NCBI RefSeq assembly: GCF_039621855.1
Contig: NZ_CP155071.1
Coordinates: forward strand, 1,302,001-1,366,000
DNA: 64,000 bases
Reading direction: 5' to 3'
Origin: Erwinia sp. HDF1-3R
Lineage (GTDB): Bacteria; Pseudomonadota; Gammaproteobacteria; Enterobacterales; Enterobacteriaceae
Part shown: in pieces, positions 18,153 to 27,391 of the stretch
How positions within the stretch are numbered: the first letter of the stretch is position 1
Layout of the letters: each line of letters begins with the position of its first letter
Translations under genes and position numbers: made by a program
Notes under the pieces: generated by a model
Database searches by the model: none
Seen by the model: only the letters and a program-made list of their open reading frames with translations
Told to the model about the DNA's origin: nothing

Positions 18153-18170
18153 TGTAAGGAAAACGTTACT
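18153..18170 (+). promoter_or_regulatory. Candidate weak TyrR box upstream of aroL
   Basis: TGTAAGGAAAACGTTACT keeps the invariant G-N14-C and most of the palindrome but not the perfect arms. Weak boxes like this usually need a neighbouring strong box, which here is 71 bp upstream. Assignment is by motif only. Confidence 0.5.
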
Positions 18171-18272
18171 GCTGGTGGTGCAGGAATTTTATCGGTATCA
18201 TGCGGTGCAAAGTTAATCATTATCGGCCTGATGTTGCGGTGCGTGCCGCAAACGGGTGAGGAAGTGCCAGTT

Positions 18273-18797
18273 ATGTCGTTACCCCTATATCTGATCGGCG
18301 CACGCGGATGCGGAAAAACCACCGTCGGTCAGGCATTAGCCTCTGCGCTGGGCTACACCTTTCGTGATACCGACAGTCATCTCCAGCTTATCACGCAGCG
18401 TACCGTCGCGGAGATCGTGGCGGAAGAGGGATGGAGTGGCTTTCGACAGCGTGAAACCCAGGCTCTTAAAGATGTCACCGCACCCTTTACGGTGATCGCC
18501 ACCGGCGGCGGCATGGTACTGGCGGCGGAAAACCGTCGGTATATGCGCGAACAGGGAAGGGTGCTTTATTTGAATGCTGACGCGGGCGTGCTTGCCGCAC
18601 GTCTTGAGGCCTATCCAGAAAAGGACCAGCGCCCGACGCTTACGGGGCGTCCTATTGCTGATGAAATGATCGAGGTACTGGCGGCTCGCGATGGCCTTTA
18701 CCATGATGCGGCCCATGGGATAATCAACGCGATGCAAACGCCAGAGAGCGTCGTGGAAGCGATTATTCACTCACTCTCACTGGCGCGCGCGGTTTGA
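18273..18797 (+). CDS. aroL: Shikimate kinase II
   Basis: Phosphorylates shikimate with ATP in aromatic amino acid synthesis. 174 residues from ATG at 18273, exactly the E. coli AroL length; the frame is open for 14 codons upstream. P-loop GARGCGKTT (residues 9-17), shikimate-binding DTD (32-34), GFRQRE, the ATGGGMV loop and lid-region Arg in DQRPTLTGRP are all intact. TyrR boxes upstream suggest repression by aromatic amino acids. It is followed by yaiA. Confidence 0.95.
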   Translation: MSLPLYLIGARGCGKTTVGQALASALGYTFRDTDSHLQLITQRTVAEIVAEEGWSGFRQRETQALKDVTAPFTVIATGGGMVLAAENRRYMREQGRVLYLNADAGVLAARLEAYPEKDQRPTLTGRPIADEMIEVLAARDGLYHDAAHGIINAMQTPESVVEAIIHSLSLARAV

Positions 18798-18900
18798 TTC
18801 TTCCCGAAAAATGTCAATAATTGTCTATACTTAATTCAGACCTGATGGTGTCCGGCTTCACCGGCGGACAGAATCTTATTGATAAAGGAAGGGGAGTTAT

Positions 18901-19092
18901 ATGCCAACAAGACCACCGTATCCTCGTGTCGCAACGATTGTCCCGGTAGAAAAGGGTGTATCAGGCAGCACGGTAACCTGGTATGAACTGCGTGCTGATC
19001 ATCCTAAGGCGGGTACGCTTATTAGCGAACATGAATCAGAGCAGGAAGCGCAGGATGCCAAGGCGCGCTACGAAGATAAAGAGAAAGAGTGA
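18901..19092 (+). CDS. yaiA: YaiA family protein
   Basis: A 63-residue cytoplasmic protein. It is nearly collinear with E. coli Yai[56 protein letters not shown]. In E. coli it is co-transcribed with aroL and aroM, consistent with this order. Function unknown. AAGGAAGGGGAG precedes the ATG. Confidence 0.93.
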   Translation: MPTRPPYPRVATIVPVEKGVSGSTVTWYELRADHPKAGTLISEHESEQEAQDAKARYEDKEKE

Positions 19093-19264
19093 CGCCACCG
19101 GCAGGGATGCCGTAATGCACTGCGTTTTTTTATTCCGTCAGCCCGGGCATGTTCAACTTCGGAATATCCCCCGGCATTTAGCTTATCTGGCTGATAATTC
19201 GCGCTTATGCCGCTTAATGTGCAAAGTTAACGAAAATAACTGGATCTAAATTGGGGGGCAGGCG

Positions 19265-19394
19265 ATGTTTCTAACATATTCTGCTGGCTACTCTGGGCTG
19301 TTTAATCGGATACTCGCTTGACCCGGCAGCGGCATCCCCTTATTTTCGGCTGAGTGACACCCGCGTTATTTACCGGCTACGCGAACGCGTATGA
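19265..19394 (+). pseudogene. Possible frameshifted small membrane ORF before aroM
   Basis: An ATG at 19265 follows a strong GGGGGCAGG ribosome site but its frame ends after 18 codons. If one A of the AA at 19273-19274 were absent, the reading would continue as a 42-residue peptide with a hydrophobic start (LLATLGCLIGYSLD) and would end in a TGA that overlaps the aroM ATG. The fit of ribosome site, hydrophobic segment and ATGA overlap suggests a coupled small gene that is now shifted. It could also be chance, or a base error. Confidence 0.3.
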
Positions 19395-20245
19395 CCGAAA
19401 TTCTACTGGACAGAGCATTGATTGATTATTTGACCGATCCCCTTTCATCACCAGAGACCTTGTCCACGACCGGGCAGGAGACGCTCACTGTATCGACGAC
19501 GCCCCCCGAAGATGACCGGTTCCAGCAGCCAGCGGTGAAGCAGGCGGCCCCCACTGAGGCGGCTGCGACGACGAAACGACTGGTCGCCCTGACCCTTGGC
19601 CCGGCATCGAGCAGCGATTTGCGACCGCTACTGACCGAACTGATGCCCGAGGATCACATCGTTCACGTCGGCCTGCTGGATAATCTCACCGCTGAGGAAA
19701 TCGAAAGCCTGTATGCTCCTATCGACGGTGAGAGCATCGTTATGGCGCGTCTGGAAGATGGCAGTCACCTGATACTGTCCGCTGCGCGCGTTGAGGCTGA
19801 ACTGCAAAAGCGCATTGATGGGCTTGAGCAGCAGGGATATGAAACCCTGCTCCTGCTCTGTAGCGGAGAATATAAAAACCTCGTTACCCGCAGCGCCGCC
19901 CTGCTTGAGCCTTACAGCCTGCTCCCTCCGCTGGTGGAGGCGATTACTGCCGGACATCAGGTAGGCATTGTCGTCGCGCGGGAAGAGTTTCTTACGGAAC
20001 AGGCGCGTAAATGGCGTAGCCTGAGTCAGCGGCCTCACTTTGCCGTCGCCAGCCCGTGGGCGCTGAGCGACGAGGAGCTGATCGATGCGGCGCTGTTGCT
20101 CCAGGAGAAAGGGGCAGACGTCGTGGTACTGGACTGTCTTGGTTATCATCAGCGGCATCGAGATTTTTTACAGAAACTACTTGGGATCCCTGTAGTACTG
20201 TCAAATATGCTTATTGCAAAACTGGCGGTGGAACTCATGGAGTAA
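19391..20245 (+). CDS. aroM: AroM family protein with N-terminal extension
   Basis: A 284-residue protein. From about residue 60 it follows E. coli AroM (225 residues): LVALTLGPASSSDLRPLLTE, GLLDNLTAEEI, SLYAPI, the central LLLLCSGEY, and the closing DVVVLDCLGYHQRHRDFLQK and LSNMLIAKLAVELME. The family resembles aspartate/glutamate racemase-like folds; its function is unknown. The first 58 residues (Thr/Pro/Ala-rich) have no counterpart in E. coli. No ribosome site precedes the ATG, which overlaps a TGA in another frame (ATGA). The true start may therefore lie further in or depend on coupling. Confidence 0.82.
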   Translation: MTEILLDRALIDYLTDPLSSPETLSTTGQETLTVSTTPPEDDRFQQPAVKQAAPTEAAATTKRLVALTLGPASSSDLRPLLTELMPEDHIVHVGLLDNLTAEEIESLYAPIDGESIVMARLEDGSHLILSAARVEAELQKRIDGLEQQGYETLLLLCSGEYKNLVTRSAALLEPYSLLPPLVEAITAGHQVGIVVAREEFLTEQARKWRSLSQRPHFAVASPWALSDEELIDAALLLQEKGADVVVLDCLGYHQRHRDFLQKLLGIPVVLSNMLIAKLAVELME

Positions 20246-20313
20246 GCAAGGAAGCCTGGCTTTTTTGCCCGCCACAATACCTGTGTCTTTCAATATAATG
20301 TAAGGATAGTGAT

Positions 20314-20604
20314 ATGCTCAACGTCAGTGAGTACTTCGACGGAAAGGTGAAATCAATTGGTTTTGACAGCGCCAGTACGGGCCGTGCCAGCGTCGGTGTA
20401 ATGGCAGAGGGAGAATATACTTTTGGCACCGGCCAGCCGGAAGAGATGACCGTGGTAAGCGGTTCGCTGAAAGCTTTACTGCCGGGTGAAACGGAATGGA
20501 AGCTGTTTGAGCCAGGCCAGGTCTTTAACGTTCCGGGCCACAGCGAATTTCACTTACAGGTGGCTGAACCCTCTTCTTACCTGTGTCGCTATCTGAAAGA
20601 TTAA
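20314..20604 (+). CDS. ppnP: Pyrimidine/purine nucleoside phosphorylase
   Basis: A 96-residue single cupin domain, orthologue of E. coli PpnP (YaiE). Features are [34 protein letters not shown] and the C-terminal [13 protein letters not shown]. It cleaves nucleosides with phosphate to give base and ribose 1-phosphate, with broad specificity. It is a single gene with the order aroM-ppnP-rdgC conserved. Confidence 0.94.
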   Translation: MLNVSEYFDGKVKSIGFDSASTGRASVGVMAEGEYTFGTGQPEEMTVVSGSLKALLPGETEWKLFEPGQVFNVPGHSEFHLQVAEPSSYLCRYLKD

Positions 20605-20611
20605 GCTTATC

Positions 20612-20632
20612 AGGGGCGGTGTCACCGCCCCC
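20612..20632. terminator. Hairpin between ppnP and rdgC
   Basis: GGGGCGGTG / CACCGCCCC inverted repeat with a very short loop, between convergent stops. Confidence 0.5.
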
Positions 20633-20646
20633 GTTCCCCTCACGAT

Positions 20647-21558
20647 TTAACGCTGAGCTTCCCCGCCTAACGCCTCGACGGTATTCACGATCAGAGCCGC
20701 CAGTTCGCTGGTCATCAGGATAAAATCTGCATCAAATCGCGCCGCGACATCTTCACGATCAATATCATCGTTCTGCTCGCGCAGCGTATCTGAAAACTTC
20801 AGGCGCTTCAGCGATCCGTCGTCAGAGAGCAGCAGCTGTACGCGCTCCTGCCAGTCGAGCGCCAGTTTGGTCACCAGCTTGCCGGCCTCAATATGGTTAG
20901 CGATTTCATCGCAGACCAGGTCCTGTTTCTTACAGCGGATAACGCCGCCATCTTCCAGCAGGGCTTTGAGTTCGGCTTCATCCATCAGGGCGAATCCGGC
21001 TGGCGTTTCACCTGAGCGCACCCATTCGGTCATGGTCAGTTCAATCGGGCTTTCCATCGTCAGCGGGACCACCGGCAGCGAACCCAGACATTTGCGCAGC
21101 AGCGCCAGCGTGTCTTCGGCCTTTTTTGCGCTGGCGCAGTCAACCATAATCAGATTGTTGACGGTGTCGATCCACACGAAGGTCTGGCTAAAGCGGCTGA
21201 AGGCGCGGGGCAGCAGGCTGTGCAGCACTTCATCCTTTAGCGAGTCCTTCTCGGTTTTTTTCAGCTTACGCTGCTGCTCGGCTTCGAGCTTGCCAATTTT
21301 GGCTTCCAGTGCCTGTTTAATCACTGGCGAAGGCAGTATTTTTTCTTCTTTACGGGCACAGATCAGGATTTGGCCTTTATTAACGTGGGTCAGCGCGTCG
21401 CCGCGCGGTCCCATTGGCGATACCCAGCCGGTTTTCGCCATATCCTGACTGCCGCAGGGAGTAAAGGTGAAGGCCTCAAGCTGTTTTTCCATCTCGTCAA
21501 CCGCCAGCGGGATCTCACGATTCAGACGATATACCATTAAATTTTTAAACCACAGCAT
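20647..21558 (-). CDS. rdgC: Recombination-associated protein RdgC
   Basis: DNA-binding protein that forms a closed ring around duplex DNA and restrains RecA. 303 residues from ATG at 21558, identical in length to E. coli; the frame extends six codons upstream to 21576 but [12 protein letters not shown] is the family start. Highly conserved blocks include [36 protein letters not shown] and [17 protein letters not shown]. It is divergent from mak. Confidence 0.95.
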   Translation of the reverse strand: MLWFKNLMVYRLNREIPLAVDEMEKQLEAFTFTPCGSQDMAKTGWVSPMGPRGDALTHVNKGQILICARKEEKILPSPVIKQALEAKIGKLEAEQQRKLKKTEKDSLKDEVLHSLLPRAFSRFSQTFVWIDTVNNLIMVDCASAKKAEDTLALLRKCLGSLPVVPLTMESPIELTMTEWVRSGETPAGFALMDEAELKALLEDGGVIRCKKQDLVCDEIANHIEAGKLVTKLALDWQERVQLLLSDDGSLKRLKFSDTLREQNDDIDREDVAARFDADFILMTSELAALIVNTVEALGGEAQR

Positions 21559-21702
21559 TATGCTTTCCCTCTCCATGCGCGCATCAGGCGCGCGAATTCA
21601 ACGACAGCGCGCATGATAGCGAATCGGCGGCAGCGTTTCATTGCCTTTAGGTTAATGCCTCTCTAAGGTTAAGGGGCGGGCGCTAAAAAATGAGGAATAA
21701 CA

Positions 21703-22611
21703 GTGCGTATTGGAATTGATTTAGGTGGAACGAAAATCGAAGTGATTGCCCTATCCGAACAGGGAGAAACGCTGTTTCGCCATCGGGTGGACACCCCGAG
21801 GAATGACTACACCAAAACGCTGGAGGCCATTACCGGGCTGGTGAACCTGGCCGAGGAAAAAACCGGACAGCGTGGCAGCGTGGGGTTAGGTATTCCAGGC
21901 ACTCTTTCTCCCTATACTCATCGGGTCAAGAATGCCAACTCTACCTGGCTTAACGGGCAGCCGCTGGACAAGGATCTGCACAGGATGTTGCAGCGCGAGG
22001 TGCGTATTGCCAATGATGCTAACTGCCTGGCGGTTTCCGAGGCGGTGGACGGTGCGGCTAAGGGCCAGCAGACCGTCTTCGCCGTGATTATTGGCACGGG
22101 CTGCGGGGCGGGTGTGGCGCTCAACGCGCAGGCACATGCGGGCGGCAACGGCAATGCCGGGGAGTGGGGGCATAATCCGCTGCCCTGGATGGATGAAGAT
22201 GAGCAGCGCTTTCGTGATGAAGTCCCGTGCTACTGCGGCAAATCTGGCTGTATCGAAACCTATATTTCCGGCACCGGTTTTGGCACCGACTATCATCGCC
22301 TGAGCGGCATCAAACGCAAGGGCGCTGATATTATCAGCCTGCTGGAGCAGCAGGACCCGGTGGCCGAACTGGCGATAAGCCGCTATGAATTGCGGCTGGC
22401 TAAATCGCTGGCGCAGGTGGTGAATATTCTCGACCCGGATGTGATCGTGATGGGGGGCGGGATGAGCAACGTCGATCGTCTCTATCAGACCCTGCCGCCG
22501 CTTATCAAAAAGTGGGTGTTTGGCGGCGAATGCGAAACGCCCATTCTCAAAGCCCGACACGGAGACTCCAGCGGCGTACGTGGCGCGGCGTGGCTCTGGC
22601 CAGCTGAGTAA
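21703..22611 (+). CDS. mak: Fructokinase (ROK family)
   Basis: Converts fructose to fructose 6-phosphate with ATP. 302 residues from GTG at 21703, the same length as E. coli Mak. ATP-binding [13 protein letters not shown], catalytic-region [11 protein letters not shown], the GTGCGAGV loop, and the ROK zinc site GHNPLPW...[10 protein letters not shown] are intact. The C-terminus ([14 protein letters not shown]) matches E. coli. Confidence 0.95.
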   Translation: MRIGIDLGGTKIEVIALSEQGETLFRHRVDTPRNDYTKTLEAITGLVNLAEEKTGQRGSVGLGIPGTLSPYTHRVKNANSTWLNGQPLDKDLHRMLQREVRIANDANCLAVSEAVDGAAKGQQTVFAVIIGTGCGAGVALNAQAHAGGNGNAGEWGHNPLPWMDEDEQRFRDEVPCYCGKSGCIETYISGTGFGTDYHRLSGIKRKGADIISLLEQQDPVAELAISRYELRLAKSLAQVVNILDPDVIVMGGGMSNVDRLYQTLPPLIKKWVFGGECETPILKARHGDSSGVRGAAWLWPAE

Positions 22612-22616
22612 ATAAC

Positions 22617-22641
22617 TGCGCGTAAAGCCTTTTTACGCGCA
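22617..22641. terminator. Hairpin between mak and the permease gene
   Basis: Inverted repeat TGCGCGTAAA / TTTACGCGCA with a 5-nt loop between convergent genes. Confidence 0.55.
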
Positions 22642-22661
22642 TTACCAGGACGGTCCAGGCG

Positions 22662-24026
22662 TTATTCACCAAACAGCATGGCGTCGCGCGGGGCGCGGTC
22701 ACGCTGTTTTTTGGTCATCAGGAAATAGAGATAACCGACCGCCATAAAGGCGACAAACAGCCCACCTATAACCGGGTTAAACCACAGCATCGCGACCAGA
22801 CAAACCAGCGCCAGCACCAGTGCAATCCCCGGTACAATCGGATATCCCGGCGCGCGAAAGCTACGCTCCAGCTCGGGAGCGGTACGGCGCAGGCGAAACA
22901 GACTCAGCATGCTCATTACATACATGACAATTGCGCCGAACACCGCCATGGTGATCATCGCCGCCGTCAGCGTCATGCCCTGCAAATTGATCCAGCCGTC
23001 GCTGAAAATGGCGGCGATGCCAATCAGCCCGCCCGCGATGATGGCCCGATGCGGCGTCTGGAAGCGGGACAGCTTCGCAAGGCCAGCGGGAAGGTAGCCC
23101 GCGCGCGCCAGGGCGAAAAACTGACGCGAGTAGCCCAGAATAATGCCGTGGAAGCTGGCAATCAGCCCAAACAGGCCAATCCACACCAGCATATGCATCC
23201 AGCCCGAATGCTCGCCCACCACCATTTTCATCGCCTGCGGCAGCGGATCGTTAATGTCTGAAAGCCTGCGCCAGTCACCCGCGCCGCCTGCCATCAGCAT
23301 CACGCCCACGGCCAGTACCACCAGCGTCAGGATCCCGCCGATATAAGCGCGCGGGATTGTCCGCTTCGGATCTCTGGCCTCTTCGGCGGCCATCGCGGCG
23401 CCTTCAATCGCCAGGAAAAACCAGATCGCGAACGGAATGGCGGCAAAAATTCCGGACACGGCGGTCATACCGGGATGATCGCTGCCCGCCCAGCCGTGGG
23501 CGACGAAATTCGCCATGCTGAAACCGGGAGCCACCACGCCCATAAAGACCAGCAGCTCCATCACCGCCAGCACGGTCACCACCAGTTCAAACATCGCTGC
23601 CAGCTTGACGCCCAGGATATTCAGCAGCATAAACAGAATATAGGCACCCACGGCGGCATATTTGGGATTAAGGTGCGGATACTGCACGTTAAGGTAAGCC
23701 CCGATCGCCATGGCAATGGCCGGGGGTGCGAAAACAAACTCTACCAGCGTCGCCATACCTGCAATCAGCCCGCCGGTTTCACCAAAGGCGCGGCGACTGT
23801 AGGCAAAGGGGCCGCCAGCATGAGGAATCGCCGTGGAAAGCTCAGTAAAACTGAATATAAAGCAGGTATAGAGGGTGGCGACCAGCAGAGTCGTGACTAG
23901 GAAGCCCAGCGTCCCCGCTACGCCCCAGCCATAGCTCCAGCCAAAATACTCGCCGGAGATAACCAGACCTACCGCAATCCCCCACAGATGTATGGTGCCC
24001 AGGGTGGGCTTTAACGTGCTTGTCAT
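22662..24026 (-). CDS. eat: Ethanolamine permease-like APC transporter
   Basis: A 454-residue, 12-helix amino acid-polyamine-organocation transporter of the ethanolamine permease (Eat) group. Start chosen at ATG 24026 (MTSTLKPTLGTIHLWGIAVG) with GGGGA upstream; the longer frame to 24104 is less likely. Conserved features: GLVISGEYFGWSYGW near the start, ELSTAIPHAGGPFAYSRRAFG, and WFFLAIEGAAMAAEEARDPKRT. It imports ethanolamine in characterised members. No eut genes are visible nearby, so the substrate is inferred. It is divergent from the kinase gene and replaces araJ of the E. coli order. Confidence 0.82.
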   Translation of the reverse strand: MTSTLKPTLGTIHLWGIAVGLVISGEYFGWSYGWGVAGTLGFLVTTLLVATLYTCFIFSFTELSTAIPHAGGPFAYSRRAFGETGGLIAGMATLVEFVFAPPAIAMAIGAYLNVQYPHLNPKYAAVGAYILFMLLNILGVKLAAMFELVVTVLAVMELLVFMGVVAPGFSMANFVAHGWAGSDHPGMTAVSGIFAAIPFAIWFFLAIEGAAMAAEEARDPKRTIPRAYIGGILTLVVLAVGVMLMAGGAGDWRRLSDINDPLPQAMKMVVGEHSGWMHMLVWIGLFGLIASFHGIILGYSRQFFALARAGYLPAGLAKLSRFQTPHRAIIAGGLIGIAAIFSDGWINLQGMTLTAAMITMAVFGAIVMYVMSMLSLFRLRRTAPELERSFRAPGYPIVPGIALVLALVCLVAMLWFNPVIGGLFVAFMAVGYLYFLMTKKQRDRAPRDAMLFGE

Positions 24027-24260
24027 ACCGATATCCCCGTCAGAAGCGTGTCTGTCGATAATGCCGTCGGGAGCGGTGAATAAACTTGACGCTGCCGTGA
24101 TCAATTTTGTGCTCTGAGGTCAACTCCCTGCCGCCTAAAACGCCGGATGCACGCTAAAGTCAAAAGAGTGTCGTCCGTCGTCAAGCCTGTCCGATTTCAG
24201 GTTGCCATGCTGGTCTCACCACGCCGGATAACCCACACCCATCTACAGGGGAGCCACATT

Positions 24261-25265
24261 ATGACAGCCAGGCAATCTGAACATCTTGATAACAGCGCGC
24301 TGATGGCGCTGGCCCGACGGGCGATTAGCCTTTATCCCTTTGCCAGAGAGGGGAAGCTGAGCCTGCTGTGCCGCTCTGAAAATGCCACCTTTTTGCTGGA
24401 GGTCGCCGGGACGCGCTACGCCCTGCGTCTGCATCGCGGCGACTATCACCAGCGTGGCGATATTGAGAGCGAGCTGAACTGGCTGGATGCCCTGCGCGAA
24501 ACCGGGATTGTTGTACCCCAGGCCGTGCCGGATGAAACAGGGCAGCGCGTGCAGTCGCTGCCGCTTGCTGACGGAGGCGAACGCCATGCGGTGTTATTTC
24601 ACTGGATCGACGGCGAGATGCCCGGGACCGATGTCGATCCCCGAGCCTTCCAGCAGCTGGGAGAGATTACGGCCCGACTGCATCAGCACAGCAGGCGCTG
24701 GCAAAAGCCAGCCGGCTTCCAGCGCATTATCTGGGATCACCAGACGATGGTCAGCCCACAAAGCCACTGGGGTGACTGGAAAGACGCGCCCGGCCTGCGC
24801 GTGACCGATCATCAAACGGTACAGCAGGCCATCACGCAGGCGGGAAACGCGCTGGAGCGTTTCGGTAAGGCGGGATCGCGCTACGGACTGATCCACGCCG
24901 ATCTGCGCCTGACTAATCTGCTGCTCCATAAGGGTGAAACGCGGGTGATCGATTTTGACGACTGCGGCTTTGGCTGGTATCTCCACGATCTGGCGGCGGC
25001 GATCAGCTTTGTTGAGCATCATCCCCGCGCGGCCCAGTGGGTGGATCACTGGATAACCGGCTATGAGCGGGCAGGGCACATCAGCGATGAAGAGATGGCG
25101 CTGGTGCCGACGCTGCTGATCCAGCGACGGATCCAGCTGCTGGCCTGGGTAGGATCCCATGCGGAGACCGAAATGGCCCTAAGCCTGGGGCCGCAGTGGG
25201 CAGATCACAGCGTGCGCCTGTGCCGACGCTATCTGGAAACCGATGCACTGCCCGTTGGCGCATGA
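24261..25265 (+). CDS. APH-family phosphotransferase (choline/homoserine kinase-like)
   Basis: A 334-residue soluble kinase of the aminoglycoside phosphotransferase/choline kinase superfamily. Start at ATG 24261 behind AGGGGAG; an open frame 38 codons longer lacks a ribosome site. Nucleotide lysine/arginine region is ATFLLEVAGTRYALRLHR, catalytic loop HADLRLTN (His212, Asp214, Asn219), metal-binding IDFDD (about 231). Members phosphorylate small amino alcohols or amino acids. Its place opposite an ethanolamine-type permease suggests an amino-alcohol substrate, but this is inference. Confidence 0.8.
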   Translation: MTARQSEHLDNSALMALARRAISLYPFAREGKLSLLCRSENATFLLEVAGTRYALRLHRGDYHQRGDIESELNWLDALRETGIVVPQAVPDETGQRVQSLPLADGGERHAVLFHWIDGEMPGTDVDPRAFQQLGEITARLHQHSRRWQKPAGFQRIIWDHQTMVSPQSHWGDWKDAPGLRVTDHQTVQQAITQAGNALERFGKAGSRYGLIHADLRLTNLLLHKGETRVIDFDDCGFGWYLHDLAAAISFVEHHPRAAQWVDHWITGYERAGHISDEEMALVPTLLIQRRIQLLAWVGSHAETEMALSLGPQWADHSVRLCRRYLETDALPVGA

Positions 25266-25515
25266 GGGCAGGCCCTGGTTGGGCGTGGGCAGAGGCTGAC
25301 AGCCGGGGGACGGGGAAAGTGCAGCTAATGCTGCCGTATAGCTGGTTGCTGAGTGAAACGCTGCTGCCTGCGTTGCTGATGCACTGCTGGTGGGCAGAAG
25401 CCGCGCCAGGGCAGTGCCGCCCCCGATGGGGAGCGGCGTAAACGACTGTTTTCCCGTAGTCTGCGCATTGGTACGATAATTGCTGCACCCTCAGTATGTT
25501 CCCAACGCTGAGGCG
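25266..25515. other. GC-rich spacer between kinase and AraC genes
   Basis: About 250 bp with no supported gene. A 37-codon frame (ATG 25328, TAA 25441) is hydrophobic and Trp-rich but lacks a clear ribosome site and family resemblance. The sequence likely holds the AraC-type gene's promoter. Confidence 0.35.
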
Positions 25516-26589
25516 ATGATGATGGAAAGTGGCCTGATTAAACAGCCCGCCGTGATGAAAGCGCTGAACGCCAGCGAGGTATGCAACCGGGGCGTGCTGG
25601 CCGCCGCCGCCAGCGGCCTGAGCGAATTTATCAGCGAGAAGGGGGGCGACGCCGACCGTATCTTTGGCATGAGCGGCATTGACCCTGAACAGCTGGCCAG
25701 CCCGACGCTTAGCCTGGGCTTAGTTAACTACTGTCGGGTGATGGAAGAGGCCGCGCGCGCCTCGGGGTTTGACAACTTTGGTCTGCACTATGGCAAACAG
25801 TTTAAGCCACAGTCGCTGGGGCTGATAGGCTACGTGGGACTCTGCTCCGCGACCCTGGAGCAGGCGCTGCATAATGTGGTGAATGCCTTTCCCTATCATC
25901 AGCATAATACGCTGACCCGTCTGGTGGATAAGGGCGACTGCTGGCGTCTGGACTATCAGGTACGCCACGGCGCGATACTCTGCCGCCGTCAGGATGCCGA
26001 GCTGACGCTGGGCATGTTCCTGAATCTGATCCGCCACGTTGCCGGTAAGCACTGGGCACCGCGTGAAGTGCATTTTGAGCATCCCCGTCCTGGGCAGTGG
26101 CATGAACACTGCAAAGTGTTTGATGCACCGGTCTGGTTTGATCAACCCTATAACTCGCTGCTGATCGCCAAACAAGATCTCACCCGGTCGATGCCGGACA
26201 GCGATCCGATGCTGCTAACGGTGATGCAGGATGCGATTCGCCGTCTGAACCGTGCCACACCGCAGCAGAGCCTTGCCGATCGCGCCCGTACCCAGGTTCA
26301 TCTGCTGCTGCTGAAGGGAGAACCGGTACTGGAGGACGTCGCCGGGAAGCTGGGCATGTCCAGCTGGTCGCTACAGCGGCGGCTGCGTGAAGAGGGTTTA
26401 ACCTTTAGCGCGCTGGTGGACAAAGTGCGGTGTGAAATGGCGACGCATTATCTTCAGCAGCGGCAGCTACCGATTTCTGAAATGGCGCTGCTGCTGGGGT
26501 ACTCCGAAGTCAGCGCCTTCTCCCGTGCCTTTCGCCGCTGGTTTGGCATCAGCCCCCGCCAGTGGCGTCAGGATGAGCTGGCCAGCTAA
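25516..26589 (+). CDS. AraC-family regulator with arabinose-binding-like sensor domain
   Basis: About 357 residues. The start is one of three consecutive ATG codons (25516, 25519, 25522) behind GAGG; the last is best spaced. A TTG at 25480 is also open. The N-terminal two thirds resemble the AraC_binding_2/OruR-type sensor domain (FISEKGGDADRIF, LGLVNYCRVMEEAA, GLIGYVGLCSATLEQAL). The C-terminal 100 residues hold two helix-turn-helix motifs (DVAGKLGMSSWSLQRRLREE and EMALLLGYSEVSAFSRAFRR). Relatives regulate amino acid or amine catabolism; it may control the kinase and permease beside it. Confidence 0.86.
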   Translation: MMMESGLIKQPAVMKALNASEVCNRGVLAAAASGLSEFISEKGGDADRIFGMSGIDPEQLASPTLSLGLVNYCRVMEEAARASGFDNFGLHYGKQFKPQSLGLIGYVGLCSATLEQALHNVVNAFPYHQHNTLTRLVDKGDCWRLDYQVRHGAILCRRQDAELTLGMFLNLIRHVAGKHWAPREVHFEHPRPGQWHEHCKVFDAPVWFDQPYNSLLIAKQDLTRSMPDSDPMLLTVMQDAIRRLNRATPQQSLADRARTQVHLLLLKGEPVLEDVAGKLGMSSWSLQRRLREEGLTFSALVDKVRCEMATHYLQQRQLPISEMALLLGYSEVSAFSRAFRRWFGISPRQWRQDELAS

Positions 26590-26755
26590 ATAGCGCTCTC
26601 AGGCAGTGCAATCCGCGTACGTAGCAACGTGGAGCGGTATTACGCACAGCTTAGCGAGACAGGATCCAGGAGCCGCAGCATTCGCGCAGCCGGCCAGGCG
26701 AGCACGCGACAACGTATGATACCTGCGCGGTCAGCCATCCCGGCGGTCGTATTCA

Positions 26756-27169
26756 TCAGCGCGGCGCGATTGTGACAATGTTTTTGCCTGACAGGGCGGG
26801 CGGCGGTGGCGGCAGGTTGCCGTTACTGCTGACCAGGCTCCAGGCTTTCAGGCAGAGCGCTTCGTCGCCAGCGGTGCTTAGCACGCTATAACGGTGGTTT
26901 TTGCCATACTCTACTTCCAGCGTGCATTGACGGCCTTTATAGCGGGCGGCTTCGGGAAACTCAGACTGGATCCCTTCACGCATAATGTAGCTGTACACGC
27001 ATGCATCCTGTGGAATGCTGCTGCGGGTTGCACAGATTTTCTTTCCCTGAGCCTGCCAGTCTGCCAGCGACGATCTGTCTTTTGGCGCTGACTGACATCC
27101 CGCCAGCAGCAGCAACATACCCGCCATTCCCGCCGCGATAAGTGCGGACCGGTTCCCGTTTGATGCCAT
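26756..27169 (-). CDS. Lipoprotein with TolA C-terminal-like domain
   Basis: A 137-residue lipoprotein: signal peptide with lipobox LAGC (Cys25), then one small domain. That domain resembles the C-terminal domain of TolA: IQSEFPEAARYKGRQCTLEVEY, then GDEALCLKAWSLV, then a Pro-rich turn (NLPPPPPALS), mirroring E. coli TolA around its two disulfide cysteines. Two additional cysteines (KKICATR, DACVYSY) may form another disulfide. TolA domain III binds colicins, phage g3p and TolB, so it may act as a decoy or envelope factor; this is inferred. Confidence 0.7.
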   Translation of the reverse strand: MASNGNRSALIAAGMAGMLLLLAGCQSAPKDRSSLADWQAQGKKICATRSSIPQDACVYSYIMREGIQSEFPEAARYKGRQCTLEVEYGKNHRYSVLSTAGDEALCLKAWSLVSSNGNLPPPPPALSGKNIVTIAPR

Positions 27170-27341
27170 TTTTCACCCTGATAGCAAAATTTCGATGTTA
27201 CCCATCAGTTTACCGCGTTAGCGAGGGGCTGACAGGGGAATCCGCGGCTGTCGGGGAATTTACAGATTATTCGCGGGTCGCACCGGGAGGATGCACGATG
27301 AACAGGATGCAGGATCGCCCGGTATGATTGCGATCCTGATG

Positions 27342-27373
27342 AAAAGAAGGATCGCGCCAGGAGCGATCCTTTA
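27342..27373 (-). terminator. Terminator of alpha/beta hydrolase gene
   Basis: Stem AGGATCGC / GCGATCCT with a 7-nt loop, followed on the minus strand by TTCTTTTC. A second copy of the left arm at 27311-27318 and right arm at 27330-27337 allows alternative pairing. Confidence 0.6.
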
Positions 27374-27391
27374 CCGGACATGCGCCGTCAG

